Part shown: positions 23,755-35,237 of the stretch, one piece after another
How positions within the stretch are numbered: position 1 is the first letter of the stretch
Layout: each line of letters starts with the position of its first letter
From: Chamaea fasciata
Taxonomy: Eukaryota; Chordata; Aves; Passeriformes; Sylviidae
Length of the DNA stretch: 64,000 bases
Assembly (NCBI GenBank): GCA_029207755.1
Contig: JARCOQ010000017.1
Coordinates: forward strand, 7,886,945-7,950,944
Direction of reading: 5' to 3'
Position numbers and translations under genes: made by a program
Notes under the pieces: generated by a model
The model's database searches: none
The model's input: the letters and a program-made list of their open reading frames with translations, nothing else
Told to the model about the DNA's origin: nothing

Positions 23755-26700
23755 TCATCCCTGGGGCTGGAAGTGAACATCTGCTCCAAGCAGCAGGAAA
23801 TTCTGGGAGAGAGAAAGCGCTGGGCTACTGCAGGCCCTGGCAGCTGCATTGCCCAGCACCTACCACATCCGTGAAGGGACAATGGATTGGCATACATGGC
23901 TCTGCCAACCCCTGTGCCTATTTTTCCCCCTGGCAGGCTCTGGAGACCATTTCACAGCCATGCCTCACTACAGCTATTCAGCATCCCCATGGTGACCCCA
24001 CACTGGGACTTCCCCAAGGCACACCTCCATAGGGGTTCTCTCTGCTCCCCTGGACATGGTACAGCTCCTTCTACCAGGGTAGGCAGGGGCTGCATCCTAG
24101 CAGGCATCACACCATCCATCCAGGCATTGCCAGTCATACAGAGTGGGGATTTGGGGGTGACACTTCTATAAAAAGTGTCATATGAAATTCAGACCCCGGG
24201 CTTAAGAACTGGAGAATGATATGGTGACATTCCAGACTCCCACAATGAAGCAAGGAAAAGCAGAGCACTGGTTTGCTGCTGAGAGCACTCTTCCATCCAT
24301 CACTTCACAGCACAACTGGGGGAACTGGATTTGGAGGCTGTGCTGGTAAGGAGGACTTTGGGGGCAGCAGGATGGGCCGCAGCCAGGACCAGCTGCTGCC
24401 CCTCACTCACCTGGTGGAACTTCACGAGGATATTGGAGAGCTGAATCCTGTCCAGAAGCGGCAGAGGGAAACCCTCATCTAAGCGGGCTGGAAAAGACAA
24501 CACATGTTCTCTGCATTGGGATGGGAATGGGAGTCAAGGGAGCACAGTGCACACAGTGAAGGTGGCCACCTCCTTCCCCCAGCCCTTTTCTCTCCTCCAC
24601 TGCTCCTGGGGCAGGCAGAGGAAACTCCTCCCAAGCTCCTGGGGCAGGGCTGCGTGTTGTGCCATGACAGCCCCCTCAGCCCCTCCAGCCAACAGCCCCA
24701 CTCTGGTCTGAACTGCTGGCGAGGCAGGAGAAGCAGGGATTGGGGGAGAGGGTCTGGAAAGCATTAAGAAATGCACAGGGCTCATTTTTTCCATTGCATT
24801 TGCTGCTGGGAGCCTGTCAGAGCAGCAAGAGGCTCCCACCGCTTTACTGCCGCCTCCTGCACGCACTTTTCCCTGGATCAGCCTTGGCAATGAGGATTTA
24901 ATTAGTGAGCTGAGACCACTTGGACAGAGCAACCTGAGTGGAGGGTGCTCCAGTATCCCCATTCCCCACAGTAGGTTCTCACCATTGAGACGTGGGAGCA
25001 AGGTACTGGAAGTCAAGATGTTCATTAATGACTGCAACATTCGCACCTGGAGAGTGGGGAGAGGGAGAGAAAAAACTCTAGCTTGTGGGACAGGAGACAT
25101 GAAGGCAATGGAGGATAATTAGGAAAAGGAGATGAGAAGCTGGGATGGGCACACACTTTGCCAGAGACACCAGCAGTGTTGTCTGGCCACACTGGCAGGG
25201 TAGGAAATGTTGGGGTGAGAGCAGCAACAGATCTGGCTCCTCATCCTTTCCCAGCCTTGCAGGCTAAGGCAGGAGATGGCTGCAGGGTCAAGGGTGAATG
25301 TGGGGTCCTGGGTGCACCCTCAGGTCCCATATTGGGAGGCAGCAGGGAATGAGACCTTGTCCTGGTCCCCAGCAGGCTGCCAGCTCCATGCTGGAGGCTC
25401 TGGTCATAGTCAAGGATAGCTTACCTGGAAAGCACCGACAGCCGAATCCTTCAGAGAGAGCCTGATCCTGTGCAGGGACAGAAGTGGTGCTGTGGAGGAT
25501 GTCCCAACGGAGGGAGTGATTCCACCCAGCAACGTCCATGCAGATCTCACTCCCTCCAGCCCCAGCCCATTCCATCCACATCAAGCCCACATCCCTGGGA
25601 TCTTCCCACCCCCTCTCTGTCCTTGGGCACCCAGTACAGAAACACTCCCTGCCACCCCTGGCCCAGTCAGTGGCTGCTCCCCTCTGTACCTGCCCACATC
25701 CAGGCTCCCAACGATGTGGCCGGATCTGACGTTGAGGACAGCGGACACGTTCCCTGTCTGGGGAGAGAGCACAGAGCTGTGGCAGTGCTCACCCCACCTC
25801 ACCCCAAAGCAGACACCTGAGAGAACGGCTGTGACTAGCTCAAACACACCACTGCCCATCCAGGGCTGTGTTTGCACCCAGCATTAAAACAGCATTAGTC
25901 AGTGCAGGAATTGTTCTGTTGGGAACACCCCCACTGTGCCTGGACAGCACCCAGCACCTCCCCCGGCAGGATCTGGGCAACAGGACTGGGCACAGCTCAA
26001 ACCCCCTTCTGCCCCATCACCACTGGCTGTGTCTGAACTCACCAGGCTAAGGAGGAAGAGAGGAGCCAGGCTGGAGTTGGGAAGGATGGCATAAGCCTGA
26101 GCATCCACAATGGGTTGGAAGGAGATTCCTCCTGGTCCAATAGTCAGGAACGGAGCAGTGGGAGCAGACAGCCTGAACTTCATTGTCATGTTCGGGTACA
26201 TCTCCTCCAGCTGTGTGGGAGGAGGGAGAGAAGGGGAATGATGGCACAAACCTCTGGTCCTGATGGAGAACTTCTGGCACAGAGCAAAGCCTGTGTGTGC
26301 AAGAGCTCTGGGCAGGCAGGACCAGACTGCTCACCTGGGGAATGAAGGCTGAGAAGACAGAGGTGTCCAATCTGAATCCTGCATCCTTTGGGATCTGCAG
26401 GGGGAAGACTGTCACACTGGGGCAACCTGGCACAGAGGAGCCCATGGGGAGCCCTCCCGTCCCCAAATGCTGCCATGTCTGACAGCCCAGCACCATCCCA
26501 CAGCCCCCCAGCTCTCTCACTGGGGCTTCTCCAAGACTGCTGGCTGCTCCGGAGCACCTCAGCAAATGGAACCTTTTTCCCAGCCCTGTCCCACTCGTGC
26601 CACTCACCATGGCCTCTGTGATTTCAAAGACCAGTGCCCCAGCCTTGTGGTAGGCAATGCCAGCTGTGTTGAAGAAGTAGCTGGAGGCTCCAAAGTAAAC

Positions 26701-29700
26701 CATGCGGTCATGATCCGAGGGCAAGGCCAGTGGCAGTGGTGAGAAGGAGACGGTGGAGCGGTGGCCCAGGGAGTAGAATTCACCCTGGGAGGAGGGAGAG
26801 ACGTGGAGAAGGGCTGCCACTAGCAGTGGGGTTCACCTGCTCACTCAGGCTGGCAAACAGCATTGGCAGCAGGTACCAAAACCTTGGTTCCCACCTGCGT
26901 GTGGCAATGGCATTGGCCAAATCAAGTGTCCCCAGGGCCACCTCTCACCTTCAGGTCCGCGTCCAGGGACTGGGCAGTAGTTCTTGGAGGTGCCACCAAT
27001 GAGTAATCAATCCCAATCTTGTCATCTATCCTGGCTGTGACTGTAAACACGAGGAAGAGAGGTGAGTGAGAAGTAGATGATCAGGAATGCTGGGAGCAGA
27101 TGGCGCTGCTGGTGTCTGGGCAGTGCCATGCCTGGGCTTCCTGGTGCATCAGCTCACTACCAACTGCCTCTGTGCTTGCTTCTGTTTAGAAGAGAAAAAG
27201 CCATTTTTCTCTTGGATGTTTCTCAGCAATGCAAACCAACTCCAGGAGCTGAGGAATGGCCTGGATCCCCCAGCCAAGGCAGCCCAAGTCCCTGCCAGCC
27301 CTTGGGCACAGGTCCTGAAGGGATCTCCAAAACCCAACAGGACACAGAGTGATTTGTCTTTGCTGAGAAGGTGCTCCCTGGCTTCCACCTTGGGTGCCAG
27401 AATGCCAGGAGATGGAGAGTGGACCCAAAGTAAAACATTCCTCATGGGTGGGAAAAGCTAGGAAGAGCTGCTCCTAAACCCATTTGTAGCCCCCTAGTAC
27501 CTGGCAGGGTCTGGATGTACGTCTGGAGCTCATTTTGTACAGACTTGGCGACATTGTCACAGACCTGTGGAACAGAAAGGCCACAGAGCTGAGCGGGGGC
27601 AGCCGGGTCACAGCCCCCGCTCGCAGCCTCAGCCACGCTCCCTGCTCCATGACAGAGCCTGCTTAAATAAAAGAGCACACAGTGATGATTGTCTCCATTC
27701 ATCAGGCAGCACATGAAGTGTCCAAGACACAAGCAGGGTTTATACCTACAAGCATCTGCTTGCAGAAATTTCCCCTCGGCACAGCTCAGCTCTGGGGAGA
27801 CCGTTTGAAGGAATCTCATGTGGCCCAAGCAGGAATGAACTGTGCCGAGCAGCCAGGACTCAGCCAAAGCAGAGCAACTGAGGGGGTTAACCCACCCCAC
27901 AGGGACAAGATCACTGACTGCACTGAACCTGAGCTTTGCTGTACTCCTACAGCTCTGTGCCAGGACAGAATAATGCATCCTTCTGCCTCTGTCATCCGTG
28001 AGTGCAGCCTTGGCATTTGTGGGGATTTTATTGCACACTCACCACTAGCCTGGGAAATTTACTGCATAGCACTGTCTTGCAGATAGCTGATGAAATCTGC
28101 ACAAGCTCCTTTCAATGTTTTCACTGTAACATCACAGCTACCGTGGGCAGAATCTGTCTGTCATCTGTCTGACTGGGCATGCAGCCCAGAGAGCTGATGG
28201 TGAGATGCAGCACTGCGGAGGGGCAGCGACCACACTGTTAGAGATGAGGAGGAGGAGGCAGCAAAGCCTTGGGCATGGCCTTAGTGACAGCAGGTTGCAG
28301 CTCTTCTCTGTCCCCTGTGATATTTTTCTGTCTGTGCTGGAAATGACCCATCACACCCTGTGAGGATGTTGCTGCAGGCAGGAAAATGCAGCCCTGGTCC
28401 CAGTGACTGGGATTTCCCTATGACCCAAATTTCCCTGTGACCTGAATTTCCCTGTGACTGGGATCTCCCTGTGAATGGAGTCCCAGAACTGGTGGTACTA
28501 GAACTGCCCAAGCATTCCAGCAACAGCAGGAGGCAGATACAGGCTGCCTGGCCTGGGGCCCAGCTGTGCCCAGGGTGCAGCTCAATCCCTGCCCTCTCCT
28601 GCCCATTGCCCCTTACACCATCACTCCACAAAGACAATGAAGAATGTGTGTCAGGCACAGGGGGCTTGGAGGAGGAGCAGAGGGCAGTGGGGTCTCTTCG
28701 CTGTTCTAGAGCTGTCCCCCCTTCAACAGACAGAACAGCAGAAAAGGCCTCTGAGCCCTGGTGTTGCTCCTGCCGCCAGACCATCTGCTGCCAGAGACCC
28801 CAGGGGACTTGGGAAAGGTGTTGCGTGGAATTGGGAATAGTGGCTGGGCAGAATGGGATCTGCTGCAGGAGTGGGATTTGCCTGTTATCCAATTGTCTCA
28901 TTCCCGAGCAAGGTTCACATCCAGAGAGGCTGTAACTCATGCCAGTTATCCTTGTAGTAATTACTGCTAACAGCTTGTTTCCATGTCTTGTTGCAGGTCT
29001 CCTGCATGTCAGTGTCTATACCAGGCAGTGGTACCAGAGCTCCCTGACCCCCCTCAGTAAAACGAGACAACAAATGCCTGAAATCCAGGAATGAGAGTTT
29101 CCCCCCCAGTTGCTCCTCAAAGCCCTTCAGAATATGGCTGGTTTAAGCACAGCTCGGATCAGGTCACAGTGAGTTTGGCTGAGACATAAGATCTAATTAA
29201 CTGACCACATGGAAAGAAAAGTCTTTGTTAATTAGGAACCAGTTATGCTGGGCTTTGGCAAAGGCTCCAGGTTTCAAATTCAGCCTGAGTCACACTATGC
29301 TACGGAGACTGCAACTCCCACTCCTTTGGTTTTACTGAATTGGCAAGACAGTCGTGTGCTCTGGCTCTCGTTATATCCCTACATCTGATCTTTCCAGCAC
29401 ATCACCTACAAGTGAGGGCTAAAGATCACCAGAAAACCCAGGGCCCTGCTCTCTTCTGCTCACATACCTTGGTCTCCAAATTTTTCCTCAACCTGGACTC
29501 AATAACGCTGTGGAACAGGTTGTAAAGCCACCTGCAGACAAACACAGAGAAAAGCCCTGTCCAGCTCAGATCCATACTGCAGAAGTCTGTGCTCAGGAAA
29601 GGGAAACCCTAAAGATGCAACACCCTGGGAACATCACTCTCACACCAATTTGACATCTGGCTTTGCCCTAGGGTTCACATTTGCAGATAGGCTCCCTGGT

Positions 29701-32456
29701 AAACCACAGAAGTCTGGTGTCTGCATTAACCACACCTGTTAAATGTGCAGCCACAGCAGGAGAAATTCAGGCCAGATTTAAGACCAGGCAACCGCCAATT
29801 TGCCAACAACCTGCTCCTTGCACCAGGGCCACGTTCCAATGGCAGAGCCACATTCCCATGGCAGGTGGGCTAACACACAGTGTTTCCAAACCTTCCAGTG
29901 AAGTTACATACCCAAACTTGCCCGAAAAGAGCACCCGGACTTTGGAGATGCGGGCACTGCAATCCGAGGTGCTGATGGTGGGCTTCCCAGTGGTGTCACT
30001 GCCCAGCCTCAGGATGATTTTGATGTAGACATTTTCCACCTTCAGGTTAAAAGATCCGTGGTCCCGGCTGCTAGTAGAGGAGGATGAGAAAGGGATGTTT
30101 TTCAATATCAAGGCCTGGTGAAGAGACCTCAAATCAGCTTAAGGATGAATCTGTGTAGATCAATCTCGCCCTTGTATGGTGCACCCAGAGGAGACTGGGA
30201 AAGTTTTTAAACTCAGGGGAAACAAATTTCATTGGCACATAAACTAGGAGAGGTAACCTTTAAATAGAGGGGAGTGAGAGTAAGTAGGGGAGATGGAAGA
30301 GAGACCTGAGGGTCCATGTATAGCTCCCCCAGTGCGTGCCCTGTTCCTGCCTCCCACCCTCTTTTATCCATCATATCCATCTATCCGTCTGGGGGAGCAA
30401 CGTGACAGCTGCCCAAAACAAGGGAGAGGGAGAGGAGAAAAAACCTGTCCAGATCCAGAGAGGGAGACACAGAGTGGGAGCCTGAAGAGAGTGAAGAAGC
30501 TGGGCACTCACACAAAGAAAAACTTCACCCGCCAGTCTCCATCCAGCTCGGCAAAGGCATTGGAGATGGAGACCTGCAGGCCCATGTTAGAGACTGGGGT
30601 AATCCGAGAGTACGGCAAGTCGAAATCACGAAGGCGCAGTCTAAAAATACATGTATAAAAAGAAGAGAAATTGCATGTTACAGTGGTTCATCACTCCCAA
30701 GCACAAGGCTAAGGAGGGAAGGAGGGAGACAATAGGAGAGGGAAGGAGGGTGAGCGGGAAGGAGTGGAGTCACTGCACTGGCAGCATCCCCAGCTGCAGT
30801 TGTGCTGCTGCAAAGCTATGCCTGGCAGGGACACACAGTGCAAGGAGGCACCTTTGGGAATGTGGCCCTTGCAGCCACCCACAGCAGCTCCAAAGGCTGC
30901 ACTGCAGGAGCAGAGAGGCACCCGGGGCAGCAGGGAGCTGGCATTTCCACAGTGGCTGGGCTCCTACTCCACATGGGAATGTGTGCTCTGTCCCACAGGC
31001 AAGGCCATCTCCACTACCCAGGTTTGGACTGCACACAATCCACCCATACCCCCAGTGCTCTGACCCTGGTTCCCTTTTTCCCCTTGGGCAAGGGGCATAC
31101 AAAAACAAAGGGGAACATATCTGCCTGCACCAAGGACAGGGCCAGCATCTCAGGGAGCTGTGGAGGGGACAGGATGGTCCTCATTGCTCTGGGGACTCCC
31201 CACCCTCCCCACCCCTCCTACCCCTCGCCTTCGTTGGGGGGCAGTGGGTGGCTCCAAGGTACTGGCAGGGCTCACCTGGACAGCTCATAGCGCACCTTCC
31301 CCACGTGCAAGACACGAGAGTCACCCGAGATGTCTGGCAGCTTCAGCTGGGTCAGCTCCTTCTCCAGGATCGCGATCCCCTGCTGATGGGCTACAGGGAC
31401 ACAGGGAGAGCGTCACTCCACCACTGCCACAGGAGCTGGAGCACACACCGGGCATGCAGTGGAAGGATCAAAGGAAAGATCCAGGTGATACCCCATCCCA
31501 GGCTGGCTTTAAAGCAAACCTCTGTGCACAGAGTCCTGTCAGCACACAGGCAATGCTGCCTGGTGCCCTACTTGCAGCCCCAGGGAAAGGTGGTGGCCGC
31601 AGAAAGGTGAGGTATGTCCCAGTCCTCACTGTACAGGCTGCCAACCAGGTGAGGTGTGTGAGAGGTCCGAGGCACTGGGCTGCTCCATGCCCATTGCCAG
31701 CAGGCAAAGCTGGATGGAGTTTAGGTGCAGGGAACAGCACGGCATCAGTGGGTGCTGCAGCCCTGCCTATGTCTGAGAAGGGGAGTCACGTTCTTTCCCA
31801 CACGACTGGCAGAGCTGCCGGGTAAATGAGCTGTTTCTCACACAGTGTATTTCAATCCATAACTGCGCTCTGCTGGAGCCGGGGCTCTGCCTGCCTTGCT
31901 AAAACTAGCACAGGGCCCATCCATCTCTGTCACTGCCCCACCCCAAAACTCCCCAGCTCCTCTCTCCTCTGCAGCTCCCTCCTCCAGGGTTCTCAGCTCA
32001 GCTGTCTGGACGTGCTGTGAGACCAGGACACTTCTGCTGTGCCAGCCCCCCGCACTGCCTGGCTACAGCTCCCTGAAGACCCCACAGGGCTGGTCCCTTC
32101 TGCAGGGGCTCCATAAAGTTATGGGATGGGGGGCAGGCAGGTGCAACAGGGGAAGCTCTGGGCATGCTTTTGGCCCCATCCTGCCCCTGTGCTCCTCACA
32201 TGGAGCCGTGTCCTCCTCACAGCACCCATGGCCAACGATCTCCCATGCTGACCTGGGACCCTGCACTTCTCACAAGCTGCCTGGCTCCACACCTCTGCCA
32301 CCAGCACGTCTGTGAGGAGAGAAATGAGAAGCAGAACCCACCGTAGTCCAAGCCTGCCTGGGTGATCCTCACCACGAAGCCGGGGTTGGTGGCTGTGGTG
32401 AGTGCCAGGCACAAGGCCAGTGCCCCACAAGCCACTGCCAAGCTCTGCACTCCCAT
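23755..32456 (-). CDS. BPI: bactericidal permeability-increasing protein, copy B
   Basis: This is the tandem paralogue of copy A, with the same predicted role as a secreted LPS/lipid-binding antibacterial protein. The 15 coding exons are 32456-32342, 31390-31276, 30640-30512, 30067-29912, 29531-29468, 27564-27501, 27040-26949, 26784-26608, 26394-26335, 26210-26043, 25757-25690, 25467-25425, 25046-24983, 24487-24411 and 23802-23755. They give 1,440 nt, or 479 aa. All frames and splice sites are intact, so it is not a pseudogene. The signal peptide and both disulfide cysteines (156 and 195) are kept. Exon 2 has a five-codon stretch missing from copy A, and this copy has the length nearer the family norm. 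Intron 5 is about 1.4 kb longer than in copy A. Exons 2-5, 13 and 14 differ sharply from copy A, while exons 8-12 and 15 are nearly identical. Exon 4 has a tandem acceptor. Confidence 0.94.
27905..29350. other. 1.4-kb block present only in BPI copy B intron 5
   Basis: Flanking intron sequence matches copy A on both sides (around 16,750), but this block has no counterpart there. I see no terminal repeats or clear target-site duplication, so it may be either an insertion in copy B or a deletion in copy A. It contains the 17-bp minisatellite and no exon that I can support. Confidence 0.8.
28413..28479. repeat. 17-bp minisatellite in BPI copy B intron 5
   Basis: Four imperfect tandem units of about 17 bases (consensus TTTCCCTGTGACCTGAA) occur inside the intron block that copy A lacks. 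No coding role is seen. Confidence 0.85.
30068..30073 (-). other. BPI: tandem (NAGNAG) splice acceptor, BPI copy B exon 4
   Basis: The minus strand reads TAGCAG at the exon 4 acceptor. Using the second AG gives an exon of the same length and phase as copy A. Using the first AG would add one codon (Ser) in frame. Copy A has only the single CAG at this place. Confidence 0.7.
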
Positions 32457-32508
32457 CCTGGCTTCTTGCAATGCTGTACTATGCTGGGCTCTCCCTGCCC
32501 ACACCACC

Positions 32509-32514
32509 TTTATA
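32509..32514 (-). promoter_or_regulatory. BPI: TATA box of BPI copy B
   Basis: TATAAA on the minus strand lies 53 bases upstream of the ATG at 32,456, the same spacing as in copy A. The sequence between TATA and ATG is nearly identical in the two copies. Confidence 0.8.
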
Positions 32515-35237
32515 TCCCTGCCAAAAAGGGAACAGCAAGTGAGGGTGGTGTGTGGAGCCACAGGGGGCGTCCCCAGGACTTCCTGCTTGGCCACCATCCT
32601 GCTCCTCTGTGCTGCTGGCACCATGGTCCAGCACAGAGGCACACCTGGTGCCATTCACTGAAGGCAGGGAAGGGGCAGTGGAAACTGGGAGGCAACAGCC
32701 CAGTTTCCTGCTCTCTGTCAGTGCCAGCAATCCCTGCCTGTGGCAGCAGCAGATGCTCAGTGGAGCAGAGCTGGTTTTGGCACTGCCAGATGAGCCTGAT
32801 GGAGCCACATTCCTGCAGCTGCACCCAGCAAAAGCTGTTAACAGCCCCGGCTGCACAGGAGCAGCATCCCAGCCCTGCTGCTCTCCATCTCCGTTCCTGT
32901 CTCATGGCTCTCCTGGCCATTCTTTAGCCATTGAGCTACTTCTGTCACACCACAGACCTGCCAAAGGCACCAGAGCAGTCATAGGGCACCAGAGTAGACC
33001 TGGGCACAGCAATGGCTAAAGAAGACAGGTGACACGTTCTCACCTCATGTGAGCAGACCCTGGGGACCCCCACACCCAGCAGGCCTGGAAAAGGGGCACC
33101 TGCCTGGGCTGGGCAACTGCACCAGGGCAACTTCCTCGCTGGGGTGCCCTGCACCTCCACACCCTGTCACAGGGCTGCTGCACAGAGCAGCCATGCACAG
33201 GACGAGCCATCCATCACCCCAACATCAAGCTCCAAAGGCAACACTTCTGAAGCCTGATATGTCACAGCTCTTGTCATGATGGCAGGAGACAGGGGTAGGA
33301 GCTGGGTGCAGCCAGGCAGGTGTGAGGGGGGAACACCTCTGTGCTCCCCGGCAAGGAGAGCTGGGATGGCTGGTCTCTTCTTGCAGGACAAAAGTGAGGG
33401 AGGAAGAAATGATTCAGTTGCTTTCATTTCCTGTTGGGGTCCAGGCACAGGAAACCCATAGCTGCTGATGCAGGCAGATCTCATGCTGGATCCAGGGAAG
33501 TCCTGGCTGCCAGAAGCAACATCCTTGAGCCAATCAAGGATATTGTGAAATGCAGCTGTTGCTCAAGCACAGCAATCCCTTGGTGCTGCAGCCTCAAGAG
33601 ACCACAAGGGATGAGGCCAAGGAGTCCGTGCTGGAAGGACTCGACACGTGCAGATCAAGGCTGGAGAGACCAAGGCATTCTGTACCCCTTTGCCTTTCGT
33701 CACACAAGTTTTCAGCAGGGTCACTTGCAGCCTTGGCAGACAACCAGCAAATGCCCACCAGCCTTGTATGAGTGGCTATGGCTTTGGAAAGGGGCACTGC
33801 AGTCACTGTCAGCTCTGGGACCTGGGAAGCAGGGACATGGCAAGGATGGTGCCTGTAGAGAGGGACAAACCACCCAGGGCAGAGCTGTGTCCCACAGGCA
33901 CCCACCATCACCATCCATAGGGTGTGACTCTCCATCAGTGCCAGCCCAATCCATCACTGGGAGCCAGGAGCCCAAGAGCAGTGCTCCTTTTGCCCAGAAA
34001 GAAGTATCCAAGAGCAGAGGAGAAAGGCAAAAGGCCAAATCCCCACTCACAGCCTCCTGGGCATTGTGACCCTTCCTGTCACCCATCATCAGCTCTTCTC
34101 TGGGTCTGGCTCAATTTGGAGCAGGAATTCCCAATCATCCCACAGTGACAACCTCATCTCACTGAAGGGCTGCAGCAAAGCAACGTTCAGGATGTTCAGG
34201 AGGAGCATGGAGGAACCAGAAATCTTCCATAAGAAGAAATGAAATTTTATAAGGAATAGCACAGAGAGGAAGCGAAACCAGGAAGTCTTCCCCCTGGCTT
34301 TGAGCAAATTTTGAAGTTGAACTGAAAAAAAGCCTTCAAAGGGCTGAACCCTGACCAAACACTGCTGTGTTTGGCAAGGAACAGCCAAAACCACATCTAA
34401 AGCTCAACATATGTGCCGGGTCCTGGTAATGCTTCCTGCAAGTGCTGACAGAGGGGATGGAACATGAAATCCTGCCCTTTACCCTTTGGACAGGTAAAGG
34501 CTTCTCCTGCTGAGCTTCTCTGCCTGTCCTGGGAGTGTAGGGTCTGCTCCACTGGGGAAAGGCTGGCTCCCCCAGGCTGCTGGAGAAGGAATGGAAATGG
34601 TCAGATGGGAACCAGGAGCCCAGGAGGACAGGGACTTGCAGGAGTCTTGTGCTGCTGCTGTCCTTTGCTCAGGACTGCAGGTCATGAACCTTCTCTGCAC
34701 TGTCCATAGGCCACCCCCTGCTCCCCAGGTCAGGAATCCCTCTGGCTCCACATGCTCCTCAACACGTGTGGGCAGTTCCCCATCCTGCCCCAGCTCTTTC
34801 CACATATCTCTCGTGATGCCAGGGCTCAAGCCACCCTGCAGCCACGTGCTGGGGCTATTCAGGGACGACAGGAGCTGGGTTGGAGCTGCGAGCAAGGAAA
34901 TCTGGACACATCTGTGTTCCCCAGTGCCACTACCAGCCCGGGAATTCCCCAGGCAGCTTGTGCCAGTGCCAGAGGCATGACTGCTGCTGCTCTCCAGCCT
35001 TCCACTGGCAGGTGTATGTGGGCTGGGGAAGCACCAGGGGAAACCCAGGGACTCAGCAAGAAAAGTGAGAGCAGCCTTACTGAGTTTGGAGAGAACTTGG
35101 AAAGAGAAGTTGTCAGCCCAAAATAAAACTTCCCTTACCCATTTCCAGCCAAGACAAGTCCATTGTCACCCACAGAACTGGGCTGTGGTCAGAACCCATG
35201 GCAACTGTGGTTGTCCCTAGACCAACAGGGACTTCAG

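Larger units (their letters stand above)
22029..35237. repeat. segmental duplication, copy B (about 13.2 kb)
   Basis: This is the right copy of the tandem duplication. It starts abruptly within CDK5RAP1 exon 5 sequence at about 22,029. It ends near 35,237, where similarity to the sequence just left of 22,029 stops. Relative to copy A it lacks about 1.8 kb (copy A 9,941-11,757, holding CDK5RAP1 exons 1-3). It has extra blocks at about 27,905-29,350, 31,557-31,830 and 33,530-33,970. Identity elsewhere is very high, except in the diverged BPI exons and promoter. Confidence 0.95.

Noticed and set aside
13000..32456. BPI copies A and B interpreted as BPI and LBP
   Set aside because: BPI and LBP split anciently, whereas these copies share near-identical introns, the same CR1 insertion and the same CDK5RAP1 flank, so they arose from a recent tandem duplication.
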